63,319 nucleotides of DNA, taken from the NCBI GenBank assembly GCA_002841115.1, contig PHEC01000004.1, forward strand, positions 1 to 63,319, in the 5' to 3' direction. The DNA is from Alphaproteobacteria bacterium HGW-Alphaproteobacteria-6. GTDB taxonomy: Bacteria; Pseudomonadota; Alphaproteobacteria; Rhodobacterales; Rhodobacteraceae. Shown here piece after piece: positions 52,523 to 60,741 of the stretch. The translations under genes and the position numbers were made by a program. Position 1 is the first letter of the stretch; each line of letters starts with the position of its first letter. The notes under the pieces are model-generated. The model saw only the letters and a program-made list of their open reading frames with translations. It had not been told where the DNA came from and made no database searches.

Positions 52523-54133
52523 ATGGCGATTACCTCTGCCAACCAGCTTGAGCTTCTGCAAACCGCCGAGGCGGTGGCGCGCGAGAAGATGATCGATCCG
52601 GGCCTCGTGATCGAAGCGATGGAGGAAAGCCTCGCCCGTGCCGCCAAGTCGCGCTACGGCGCCGAGATGGACATCCGCGTGGCGATCGACCGCAAGACCG
52701 GGCGCGCCAGCTTCACCCGGGTCCGAACCGTCGTCGAGGATGACGCGGTCGAGAATTACCAGGCGCAACTGACCGTCGAGCAGGCGAAGGAATTCCTGAC
52801 CGAGCCCAAGGTCGGTGACGAGATCCGCGACGAGGTGCCGCCGGTCGAGCTTGGCCGCATCGCCGCGCAGAGCGCCAAGCAGGTGATCCTGCAGAAGGTC
52901 CGCGAGGCCGAGCGCGACCGCCAGTTCGAGGAATTCGTCGGACGCAAGGGCACGATCATCAACGGCGTGGTCAAGCGCGAGGAATACGGCAACATCATCG
53001 TCGATATCGGCCGCGGCGAGGCGATCTTGCGCCGCAACGAGAAGATCGGCCGCGAAAGCTATCGCCCGAACGACCGCATCCGCTGCTACATCAAGGACGT
53101 GCGCCGCGAACCGCGGGGGCCGCAGGTCTTCCTGTCGCGCACCGATCCGCAGTTCATGGCCGAGCTTTTCAAGATGGAAGTGCCGGAGATCTATGACGGC
53201 ATCATCGAGATCAAGGCGGTGGCCCGCGATCCCGGTTCACGCGCCAAGATCGGCGTGATCAGCTATGACAGCTCGATCGACCCGGTCGGCGCCTGCGTCG
53301 GCATGCGCGGTTCGCGCGTGCAGGCGGTGGTGAACGAGTTGCAGGGCGAGAAGATCGACATCATCCCGTGGAACGAGGATCAGGCGACCTTCCTCGTCAA
53401 CGCGCTGCAACCGGCCGAGGTCTCCAAGGTCGTGATCGACGAAGAGGCCGGCAAGATCGAGGTGGTGGTGCCGGACGAACAGCTGTCGCTGGCGATCGGC
53501 CGGCGCGGCCAGAACGTGCGGCTGGCCAGCCAGCTGACCGGGCTGGACATCGATATCCTGACCGAGGAAGAGGAAAGCCGCCGCCGTCAGGCCGAGTTCA
53601 CCGAACGCACCAAGCTGTTTGTCGATGCGCTCGATCTCGATGAGTTCTTCGCCCAGCTTCTGGTCGCCGAGGGCTTCACCAACCTCGAAGAGGTCGCCTA
53701 TGTCGATCTGGACGAGCTTCTGGCGATCGAGGGCGTCGACGAGGGCACCGCGGGCGAATTGCAGGCCCGCGCCCGCGACGTTCTCGAAGAGCAGAACCGC
53801 AAGGCGCTGGAAAACGCCCGTGCGCTTGGTGTCGAGGACAGCCTTGTCGGCTTCGAGGGGCTGACCCCGCAGATGATCGAGGCGCTGGCCAACGACGGCA
53901 TCAAGACGCTGGAAGACTTCGCGACCTGTGCCGACTGGGAACTGGCCGGCGGCTGGACCACCGTCAACGGCGAGCGGGTCAAGGACGAGGGCCTTTTGGA
54001 AAAGTTCGACGTCAGCCTTGAAGAGGCGCAGACCCTGGTGATGACCGCGCGTGTCCAGCTTGGCTGGGTCGATCCGGCCGAGATCGGCATCGAGGACGAG
54101 GGCGCGGCCGAAGAGGAGGAGGCCGAGGCCTGA
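52523..54133 (+). CDS. nusA: Transcription termination/antitermination factor NusA
   Basis: 536 residues: N-terminal RNA polymerase-binding domain (1-125), S1 (about 135-200; [16 protein letters not shown]), KH1 and KH2 (about 200-345; [28 protein letters not shown]) and two C-terminal acidic helix-hairpin-helix repeats. Affects pausing and termination, and may act on the leader terminator in front of its own operon. Confidence 0.97.
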   Translation: MAITSANQLELLQTAEAVAREKMIDPGLVIEAMEESLARAAKSRYGAEMDIRVAIDRKTGRASFTRVRTVVEDDAVENYQAQLTVEQAKEFLTEPKVGDEIRDEVPPVELGRIAAQSAKQVILQKVREAERDRQFEEFVGRKGTIINGVVKREEYGNIIVDIGRGEAILRRNEKIGRESYRPNDRIRCYIKDVRREPRGPQVFLSRTDPQFMAELFKMEVPEIYDGIIEIKAVARDPGSRAKIGVISYDSSIDPVGACVGMRGSRVQAVVNELQGEKIDIIPWNEDQATFLVNALQPAEVSKVVIDEEAGKIEVVVPDEQLSLAIGRRGQNVRLASQLTGLDIDILTEEEESRRRQAEFTERTKLFVDALDLDEFFAQLLVAEGFTNLEEVAYVDLDELLAIEGVDEGTAGELQARARDVLEEQNRKALENARALGVEDSLVGFEGLTPQMIEALANDGIKTLEDFATCADWELAGGWTTVNGERVKDEGLLEKFDVSLEEAQTLVMTARVQLGWVDPAEIGIEDEGAAEEEEAEA

Positions 54134-54169
54134 TCGGGAGTGTCCGATCAGGCGGGAGGCGCAATCAGG

Positions 54170-54799
54170 ATGACACGCGGCGGACAGGACAAGGACACCG
54201 AGGGGCCCGAGCGGCGCTGCATCGTCACCGGCGATGTGCAGCCCAAATCCGGGCTGATCCGCTTTGTCCTTGGCCCTGACGGGCAGATCGGCGCCGATAT
54301 CGCCGGCAAGCTGCCCGGCCGCGGCATCTGGGTCACCGCCGACCGCGACATCATCGCCAAGGCCGCCGCAAAGGGGCTGTTCGCCCGTGCGGCGAAAATG
54401 GCCGTCACCGTGCCGCCCGACCTGGTCGACCGGGTCGAGGCCGCCCAGGCCCGCCGCGTCGTCGACCTGATCTCGCTGACCCGCAAGTCGGGCCGCGCGG
54501 TGGCCGGGTTCGAGAAGGTCAAGGGCTGGCTCGCCGACGGAAAGGCCAAGGTGCTGTTGCAGGCCTCGGACGGATCGGACCGCGGCAAGGGCAAGCTCTG
54601 GACACCCGAGGGTGGGCGCTGGTTCGGCTGCCTGACCTCGGCCGAGCTCGGTATGGCCTTTGGCCGCGATTATGTGATACACGGCGCGCTCGGCTCTGGT
54701 GGACTCACGGCGCGTGTTGTAGAGGAAGCCGCAAAGCTCTCAGGCTTGCGAAAAAATGACGGCGGAGTGTCCGCCGGGAAGGATTTGAGACCGGCATGA
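54170..54799 (+). CDS. YlxR-type RNA-binding protein fused to L7Ae-like domain
   Basis: 209 residues: DUF448/YlxR domain ([26 protein letters not shown]; about 15-80) and a C-terminal L7Ae/YlxQ-like domain ([23 protein letters not shown] on). Start at ATG 54170 after GGGAGG; a GTG at 54140 is in frame but less likely. Overlaps infB by ATGA. Commonly found between nusA and infB. Confidence 0.92.
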   Translation: MTRGGQDKDTEGPERRCIVTGDVQPKSGLIRFVLGPDGQIGADIAGKLPGRGIWVTADRDIIAKAAAKGLFARAAKMAVTVPPDLVDRVEAAQARRVVDLISLTRKSGRAVAGFEKVKGWLADGKAKVLLQASDGSDRGKGKLWTPEGGRWFGCLTSAELGMAFGRDYVIHGALGSGGLTARVVEEAAKLSGLRKNDGGVSAGKDLRPA

Positions 54800-57315
54800 G
54801 CGATACGGATGGGAAAAAACCCCTGGGTCTTGGCGGCGGACGCTCCGGACAGGTGAAGCAGAGCTTCAGCCATGGCCGGACCAAGAGTGTCGTGGTCGAG
54901 ACGAAGCGCAAGCGCGTGGTCGTGCCCAAGCCCGGCGCAGCACCTTCTTCGGGTGGTGCGACCTCCGGGCACGGCGACCCCTCGCGCCGCCCCGCCGGGA
55001 TTTCCGACGCCGAGATGGAGCGCCGGATGAAGGCGTTGCAGGCCGCCAAGATCCGCGAAGTCAGCGAGGCCGCCCAGCGCGTCGAGGACGAGCGCCAGCG
55101 CGAGGAAGACCGCGAGCGCCGGCGCGCCGAGATCGAGGCCAAGGAACGCGAGGATCGCGAGCGCGAAGAGGCGCTGCGCCTGCGCGCCGAGGAAGAGACC
55201 CGCAAGACCCAGGCGGCCGAGACCCGTGCCGCCCGCAAGGAAGAGGTGCGCAAGCCCGCCGCTGACGCCGCAGCCGTCGATCCGGCCGCCGCCGAGGCCG
55301 CCGCCTCGCGTGCCGCGACCAAGGGCGTCGCCGTCGGCGGCCCGCGCAAGACCGACCGCGAGCGCGACGACCGCGCCGCCGAGCGGGACCGCGCCAGCAA
55401 GGCCCGCGACGACGTCCGCCGGTCGGGCAAGCTGACGCTGAGCGAGGCGCTGTCGGGCGAGGGCGGTCGCCAACGGTCGCTTGCCGCGATGAAGCGCAAG
55501 CAGGAAAAGGCCCGCCAGAAGGCGATGGGCATCGGCCACAAGGCCGAAAAGCAGGTGCGCGACGTGCAGCTGCCGGAAACCATCGTGGTGCAGGAACTGG
55601 CCAACCGCATGGCCGAGCGCGCCGCCGACGTGGTCAAGGCGCTGATGAAGATGGACATGATGGTCACGATGAACGAGACCATCGACGCCGATACCGCCGA
55701 ACTGGTCATCGAGGAATTCGGCCATCGCGCGGTCCGGGTTTCGGATGCCGATGTCGAACAGGTCATCGACACGCTTGACGACAAGGCCGAGGATCTGAGC
55801 CCGCGCCCGCCGATCATCACCATCATGGGCCATGTCGACCACGGCAAGACCTCGCTTCTGGACGCGATCCGCAAGACCAATGTCGTCTCGGGCGAGGCCG
55901 GCGGCATCACCCAGCATATCGGCGCCTATCAGGTGACGACCGAATCGGGCGCCGTCCTGACCTTCCTCGACACGCCCGGCCATGCCGCCTTCACCTCGAT
56001 GCGGGCGCGCGGCGCGCAGGTGACCGATATCGTCGTCCTCGTGGTCGCCGCCGATGATGCGGTGATGCCGCAGACGATCGAGGCGATCGCCCATGCCAAG
56101 GCGGCCAAGGTGCCGATGATCGTCGCCATCAACAAATGCGACAAGCCGAGCGCCAATCCGCAGAAGGTCCGCACCGATCTTCTGCAGCACGAGGTGGTGG
56201 TCGAGGCGATGTCGGGCGAGGTCCAGGATGTCGAGGTCTCGGCGATCACCGGCAAGGGGCTTGATACGCTTCTCGAGGCGATCGCCCTTCAGGCCGAGAT
56301 CCTCGAGTTGAAGGCCAACCCGTCGCGCGCGGCGCTGGGTGCGGTGATCGAGGCCAAGCTTGATGTCGGCCGCGGTCCGGTCGCCACGGTCCTGGTGCAG
56401 AACGGCACGCTGAAGCGCGGCGACATCTTCGTTGCCGGCGAGCAATGGGGCAAGGTGCGCGCGCTGATCGACGATCAGGGCAACCGTGTCGACAGCGCCG
56501 GACCGTCGGTGCCGGTCGAGGTGCTTGGCCTCAGCGGCACGCCCGAGGCCGGCGACGTGCTGAACGTCGTCGAGACCGAGGCCCAGGCCCGCGAGATCGC
56601 CAGCTACCGCGAAAAGACCGCCCGCGACAGGCGCGCCGCGGTCGGCGCCGCGACCACGCTGGAACAGCTCATGGCCAAGGCCAAGGCCGATGAAACGGTC
56701 TCTGAACTGCCGATCATCGTCAAGGCCGACGTTCAGGGCTCGGCCGAGGCGATTGTTCAGGCAATGGAAAAGATCGGCAACGAGGAAGTGCGGGTTCGCG
56801 TGCTGCATTACGGCGTCGGCGCGATCACGGAATCGGATATCGGTCTGGCCGAGGCAAGCCGGGCGCCGGTGATCGGCTTCAACGTGCGGGCCAATGCGCC
56901 GGCCCGGGCGTCGGCCAACCAGAAGGGCGTCGAGATCCGCTATTACTCGGTGATCTACGACCTTGTGGACGACGTGAAGGCGGCGGCATCGGGCCTGCTC
57001 AAGGCCGAGGTCCGCGAGACCTTCATCGGCTACGCCGAGATCAAGGAGGTCTTCAAGGTCTCCGGCGTCGGCAAGGTCGCCGGCTGCCTGATCACCGAAG
57101 GTGTAGCGCGCCGATCGGCCGGGGTGCGCCTGCTGCGCGACAACGTGGTGATCCACGAAGGCACGCTGAAGACGCTGAAGCGCTTCAAGGACGAGGTCAA
57201 GGAAGTGCAGTCCGGCCAGGAATGCGGCATGGCCTTCGAGAATTACGAGGATATCCGCCCCAAGGATGTCATCGAGATCTTCGAGCGCGAGGAAGTCGAG
57301 CGCCGGCTGAACTGA
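54796..57315 (+). CDS. infB: Translation initiation factor IF-2
   Basis: 839 residues: a long charged N-terminal region rich in Glu, Arg and Lys (about 75-210), IF2 N domain, and the GTPase core with G1 GHVDHGKT at 345-352, DTPGHAAF and NKCDKP. Domain IV binding fMet-tRNA is at the C-terminus ([16 protein letters not shown]). Delivers initiator tRNA to the 30S. Last gene of the rimP operon. Confidence 0.97.
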   Translation: MSDTDGKKPLGLGGGRSGQVKQSFSHGRTKSVVVETKRKRVVVPKPGAAPSSGGATSGHGDPSRRPAGISDAEMERRMKALQAAKIREVSEAAQRVEDERQREEDRERRRAEIEAKEREDREREEALRLRAEEETRKTQAAETRAARKEEVRKPAADAAAVDPAAAEAAASRAATKGVAVGGPRKTDRERDDRAAERDRASKARDDVRRSGKLTLSEALSGEGGRQRSLAAMKRKQEKARQKAMGIGHKAEKQVRDVQLPETIVVQELANRMAERAADVVKALMKMDMMVTMNETIDADTAELVIEEFGHRAVRVSDADVEQVIDTLDDKAEDLSPRPPIITIMGHVDHGKTSLLDAIRKTNVVSGEAGGITQHIGAYQVTTESGAVLTFLDTPGHAAFTSMRARGAQVTDIVVLVVAADDAVMPQTIEAIAHAKAAKVPMIVAINKCDKPSANPQKVRTDLLQHEVVVEAMSGEVQDVEVSAITGKGLDTLLEAIALQAEILELKANPSRAALGAVIEAKLDVGRGPVATVLVQNGTLKRGDIFVAGEQWGKVRALIDDQGNRVDSAGPSVPVEVLGLSGTPEAGDVLNVVETEAQAREIASYREKTARDRRAAVGAATTLEQLMAKAKADETVSELPIIVKADVQGSAEAIVQAMEKIGNEEVRVRVLHYGVGAITESDIGLAEASRAPVIGFNVRANAPARASANQKGVEIRYYSVIYDLVDDVKAAASGLLKAEVRETFIGYAEIKEVFKVSGVGKVAGCLITEGVARRSAGVRLLRDNVVIHEGTLKTLKRFKDEVKEVQSGQECGMAFENYEDIRPKDVIEIFEREEVERRLN

Positions 57316-57391
57316 CGGTCCGGCGCCTGGCCGGTCCGGTCCGGGCGGGCGCGCCATCCGTTACGGCGGGCTGTCGCGATGCCCGGTGAAA

Positions 57392-57417
57392 AGGGGCGGC
57401 TTGCGCCGCCCCTCTTG
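57392..57417 (+). terminator. Intrinsic terminator after infB
   Basis: AGGGGCGGC (57392-57400) pairs with GCCGCCCCT (57405-57413) across TTGC, followed by CTTGT. The T-run is weak, but the 9-bp GC stem is strong and it is 75 bp after the infB stop. Confidence 0.7.
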
Positions 57418-57494
57418 TCCCGCATATCCGGTCTTCGCAGTTCCCGCCCGGCTGCCCCGGACAGGCAGCCCGTTCGGGCAACCTGTCCGCAAGA

Positions 57495-57632
57495 TCAGGC
57501 GGCTTTTCGCAGCACCGGGAACCCTTCGAAGATCATCGTGCCGACGCGGACAAGGATCTTGCCGTTGTCGAGTTTCTTTTCGAACGTCCCCTGAACGGAT
57601 ACGCAACTTCCGAGAGTGATGGTGCGCAGCAT
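57495..57632 (-). CDS. 45-residue conserved-looking small protein
   Basis: 45 residues, MLRTITLGSCVSVQGTF followed by EKKLDNGKILVRVG and TMIFEGFPV: alternating beta-like strands, no membrane segment. Start ATG 57630-57632 with GGGGGAG upstream. I recall short Rhodobacterales proteins of this form with no described function. It stands alone between the infB terminator and mutT. Confidence 0.65.
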   Translation of the reverse strand: MLRTITLGSCVSVQGTFEKKLDNGKILVRVGTMIFEGFPVLRKAA

Positions 57633-57797
57633 CCCAAAATCTCCCCCAACAACGGGCTGCTGAAACGGTATTCCGCAAAGGTTAAGAAGCCCCCAATGCG
57701 GGTGCGGTGACGGTGACATAATCGGGCGGATTTGGAAACAATATTTGTTCCTCATCGCTGGAACGTGTTCCGCCGGGGGGGCGGACCGCCGCCGGTG

Positions 57798-58196
57798 CTA
57801 GAGCAGGTCTCGCAGCACCGGGATCAGCGGCAGGTCGGCCGGTGGCATCGGATAGTCGGCCAGGCGCGCCGGTCGCACCCAGGAGAGATCCTGTCCTTCG
57901 CGCGGGCGGGCAATGCCCTGCCAGCGCCGGCAGACGAAAAGCGGCATCAGGAGGTGGAAGTCGTCGTAAGCATGGCTGGCGAAGCTGAGCGGGGCAAGGC
58001 AGCTTTGCCAGGTCTCGATACCCAGTTCCTCGTGCAACTCGCGGATCAGCGCCGCCTCGGGCGTCTCGCCGGCTTCGACCTTGCCGCCGGGAAACTCCCA
58101 AAGCCCGGCCAGCGGCTTGCCGGGCGGACGGCGGGCCAGAAGCACCCGGCCGTCCGGATCGACAAGGGCCACGGCGGCGACGAGGACGATCTTCAT
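57798..58196 (-). CDS. mutT: 8-oxo-dGTP diphosphatase MutT-type Nudix hydrolase
   Basis: 132 residues. Nudix box G38-x5-E44-x7-R52-E53-L-x-E56-E57-L-G59 after LAGLWEFPGGKVEAGE. The MutT signature WEFPGGK and length are typical of the enzyme that removes oxidised dGTP. Start ATG 58194-58196. Confidence 0.93.
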   Translation of the reverse strand: MKIVLVAAVALVDPDGRVLLARRPPGKPLAGLWEFPGGKVEAGETPEAALIRELHEELGIETWQSCLAPLSFASHAYDDFHLLMPLFVCRRWQGIARPREGQDLSWVRPARLADYPMPPADLPLIPVLRDLL

Positions 58197-58264
58197 AAGC
58201 GGCGGCTCCGGCGGCAAGGGGCGTGCGGGGGGCGCCGCCCCCCGGGTCGGGGCCTGCCCCGCCC

Positions 58265-58300
58265 TCCCCCCGAGGTATTTGCGAACAGAAGAAGGAAAGG
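58265..58300 (+). repeat. Intergenic GAGGTATTT repeat, copy 3
   Basis: TCCCCCCGAGGTATTTGCGA then ACAGAAGAAGGAAAGG, preceded by GC hairpin DNA (GGGGGGCGCC...GGCGCCCCCC-like at about 58226-58241). Core as in the copies at 6036 and 6207, tail diverged. It fills the 113-bp gap between mutT and argJ. Confidence 0.55.
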
Positions 58301-58309
58301 CGGCGCGGA

Positions 58310-59674
58310 TCAGGAGCGGTAATCGGCGTTGATGTCGATGTAGCGGTGGGTGAGATCGCAGGTCCAGACGGTGCGGGCGGCGGTGCCGAGGCCGAGATCG
58401 ACGGCGATCAGCAGGCTTTCGCCCTTCATGTGCCGCGCCGCGTCGGCTTCGCTGTAATCGGGGGCGCGACGGCCCTGTCGTGCGACGAGCGTTTCGCCGA
58501 AGCGGATTGACAGCCGGTCGCGGTCGGCCTTCGCGCCCGATTTGCCGATGGCGGCGACGATGCGGCCCCAGTTCGGGTCCTCGCCGGCGATGGCGGTCTT
58601 GACCAGCGGCGAATTGGCGATGGCCATGGCGACCTTGCGGGCGTCGGCGGCGTCCGTCGCCCCGGTCACCCGGATCTCGACGAACTTGGTCGCCCCTTCG
58701 CCGTCACGGATCACCTGATGGGCGAGATCCATCATCACGCCGCGCAGCGCCGCCTCGAAGTCCTTGGCGACGCGGCCGCGCAGGTCGGTGATCGGGGCGG
58801 CCGGGCCCTGTCCGGTGGCCGCGAGGATCAGCGCATCCGAGGTCGAGGTGTCGCTGTCGACGGTGATCGCGTTGAAGCTGTCATCCACCTGGCGCGACAG
58901 CATCCTTTGCAGCGCCGGGGCAGGGATCGTCGCATCGGTGAAGATATAGACCAGCATCGTCGCCATGTCGGGCGCGATCATGCCCGAGCCCTTGGCGATG
59001 CCGGCGATGCGGATCGGGCCGCCGTCGCCGGCGATCTCGGCCGCGGCACCCTTGGGGAAGGTGTCGGTGGTCATGATCGCGCGGGCGGCGTCGGCGATGG
59101 CACCGGCGTCGAGGCCGTGGGCGAGGGTGCCGAGCGCGGCGGTGATGCGCCCGTCCGGCAGGGGTTCGCCGATGACCCCGGTCGAGGCGGAGAAGACCCG
59201 CGAAGCGGGCAGGCCGAGGCTGGCTGCGACCGCAGCGGTCACCCGGTCGACGGCGGCCTGGCCCTCGGCGCCGGTGAAGGCATTGGCATTGCCGGAATTG
59301 ACGATGATCGCGGCGCCGGCGGCCGGGTCGGATTTCAGCTTCAGCTTGGCCTGGCAGTCGAGAACCGACGCGGCACGGGTCGAGGAGCGGGTGAAGGCGC
59401 CGGCAATGGCGGTGCCCGGGGCAAGGCGCACCAGCATCACGTCGGTGCGGCCGGGATAGCGCACCCCGGCGGCGGCGGCGGAAAACTCGGCCCCGGCGAT
59501 CACCGGCAGGGCCGGAAAGCCGCCCTTCGGTGCCAGCGGCGAGACCCGGGGCGGCGCCTTGCCGGTCACGGCGCCCGCCGGTGCGGTCGTCGCGGCCAGC
59601 TTTTCGCGCAGCTTCTTCAGCTTGGCGCGCAGCTTCTTGGTCTCGGCTTTCCAGTCGGTGTCTTTTCTGGCCAT
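58310..59674 (-). CDS. argJ: Bifunctional ornithine acetyltransferase/N-acetylglutamate synthase
   Basis: 454 residues. Self-cleaves at Ala-Thr (Thr239 in DMATML) into alpha and beta chains; [10 protein letters not shown] precedes it. Transfers acetyl groups from acetylornithine to glutamate in arginine synthesis. The first about 40 residues are an added Lys-rich amphipathic segment ([20 protein letters not shown]...) before the normal [13 protein letters not shown] start. Start ATG 59672-59674. Confidence 0.95.
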   Translation of the reverse strand: MARKDTDWKAETKKLRAKLKKLREKLAATTAPAGAVTGKAPPRVSPLAPKGGFPALPVIAGAEFSAAAAGVRYPGRTDVMLVRLAPGTAIAGAFTRSSTRAASVLDCQAKLKLKSDPAAGAAIIVNSGNANAFTGAEGQAAVDRVTAAVAASLGLPASRVFSASTGVIGEPLPDGRITAALGTLAHGLDAGAIADAARAIMTTDTFPKGAAAEIAGDGGPIRIAGIAKGSGMIAPDMATMLVYIFTDATIPAPALQRMLSRQVDDSFNAITVDSDTSTSDALILAATGQGPAAPITDLRGRVAKDFEAALRGVMMDLAHQVIRDGEGATKFVEIRVTGATDAADARKVAMAIANSPLVKTAIAGEDPNWGRIVAAIGKSGAKADRDRLSIRFGETLVARQGRRAPDYSEADAARHMKGESLLIAVDLGLGTAARTVWTCDLTHRYIDINADYRS

Positions 59675-59700
59675 CGGCCCCGCCTTTCTTGCGCCGCGCC

Positions 59701-60546
59701 TCAGTTGTCGATCAGCGCCGAGTTCTTCAGGATTGCCGGGTCGATCGCCTCGTCGGTCCTTTCGACCGCCGCCGCTGCCGCCAGTTCGGCCAGCTGCGCC
59801 GTGATCAGCCTTTGCTGAAGCTCTTCGGTCAGCGACTGGCGGGTGTCGTCCAGCGTCGGCGCCGCCGCGGCGCGGGTCTCGTTCAGGCGGATCACATGCC
59901 AGCCGAACTGGGTCTCGACCGGGTCGGAAACCTCGCCGGCCTGCAGGGCGATGACCGCATCCTCGAAGGGCTGCACCATCATGCCGGGGCCGAACCAGCC
60001 CAGATCGCCGCCATTCGGGCCCGAGGGTCCGGTCGATCTGTCCTGCGCCAGCGTTGCGAAATCGGCGCCGGCGTCCAGTTCGGCCTTGATCGCCGCGGCC
60101 TCTTCCTTGGTCGCGAGCAGGATGTGGGCGGCGTGATATTCGGTTCCCGGCGTCGCCGTGCCATAGGTCTCGTCATAAAGCGACTGAAGTGCTGTGTCGG
60201 TCACGCCGGCCTCGACGGCGCGGTCGAGAAGCGCGCCGGTCAGGTAGCCGCGGCGGTTGTTGTCCAGCACCAGCCGGTCGCGCAGCGACAGCGCATCCTC
60301 GGCGCTCTGCGCCACCGTCAATTGCTGGATCAGCTGGTCGAGAATGCCGTTGAACAGAACCTCGTCGGGCAGTTGCAGATACTGCTCGGGAAGCTGCTCG
60401 CGCAGCGCGATCATGTGACCCAGCGTGATCTCGGTGCCATTGACCCGCGCGACCACGGTCGCGGCATCGGGATCGGCAGCAAGGGACGGCATCGCAAGCC
60501 CCGCCATCAGCACCAGCGCGCCTGCGAATACCCTGAAATTCACCAT
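59701..60546 (-). CDS. Periplasmic peptidyl-prolyl isomerase (PpiC/parvulin, SurA-like)
   Basis: 281 residues: signal peptide (cleavage near Ala23), SurA-like N-terminal helices, then a parvulin domain (about 130-225; [39 protein letters not shown]). Folding factor for envelope proteins. Start at the second of two adjacent ATGs (60546), with GGAAGG 7 nt upstream; the first ATG is at 60549. Divergent from secA. Confidence 0.92.
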   Translation of the reverse strand: MVNFRVFAGALVLMAGLAMPSLAADPDAATVVARVNGTEITLGHMIALREQLPEQYLQLPDEVLFNGILDQLIQQLTVAQSAEDALSLRDRLVLDNNRRGYLTGALLDRAVEAGVTDTALQSLYDETYGTATPGTEYHAAHILLATKEEAAAIKAELDAGADFATLAQDRSTGPSGPNGGDLGWFGPGMMVQPFEDAVIALQAGEVSDPVETQFGWHVIRLNETRAAAAPTLDDTRQSLTEELQQRLITAQLAELAAAAAVERTDEAIDPAILKNSALIDN

Positions 60547-60741
60547 CATCCGACCTTCCGTAGCGGGCTGCGTCGCCGCGCAGCGTTGACAGTCCGGGGG
60601 CAGCCCCTTACATCGCGATGGGTCCTGCACCGGCCTTGCCGCCGCACGCGCCCCGGTGTTCGCCAGCTTTCTAGGCAAGCCGGACGCCCACGGCAAGGCC
60701 CGCTTTCGGCAGGGCAGGACAGTCACCCGGGCGGAGAGAAC

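Noticed and set aside
54670-57357. 895-residue open frame opposite infB
   Set aside because: Antisense of IF-2; no domain, composition driven by third-position GC.
57648-57668. GGGCTGCTGAAACGG resembling a MITE end
   Set aside because: Matches only a short stretch, has no partner end nearby and may be chance.
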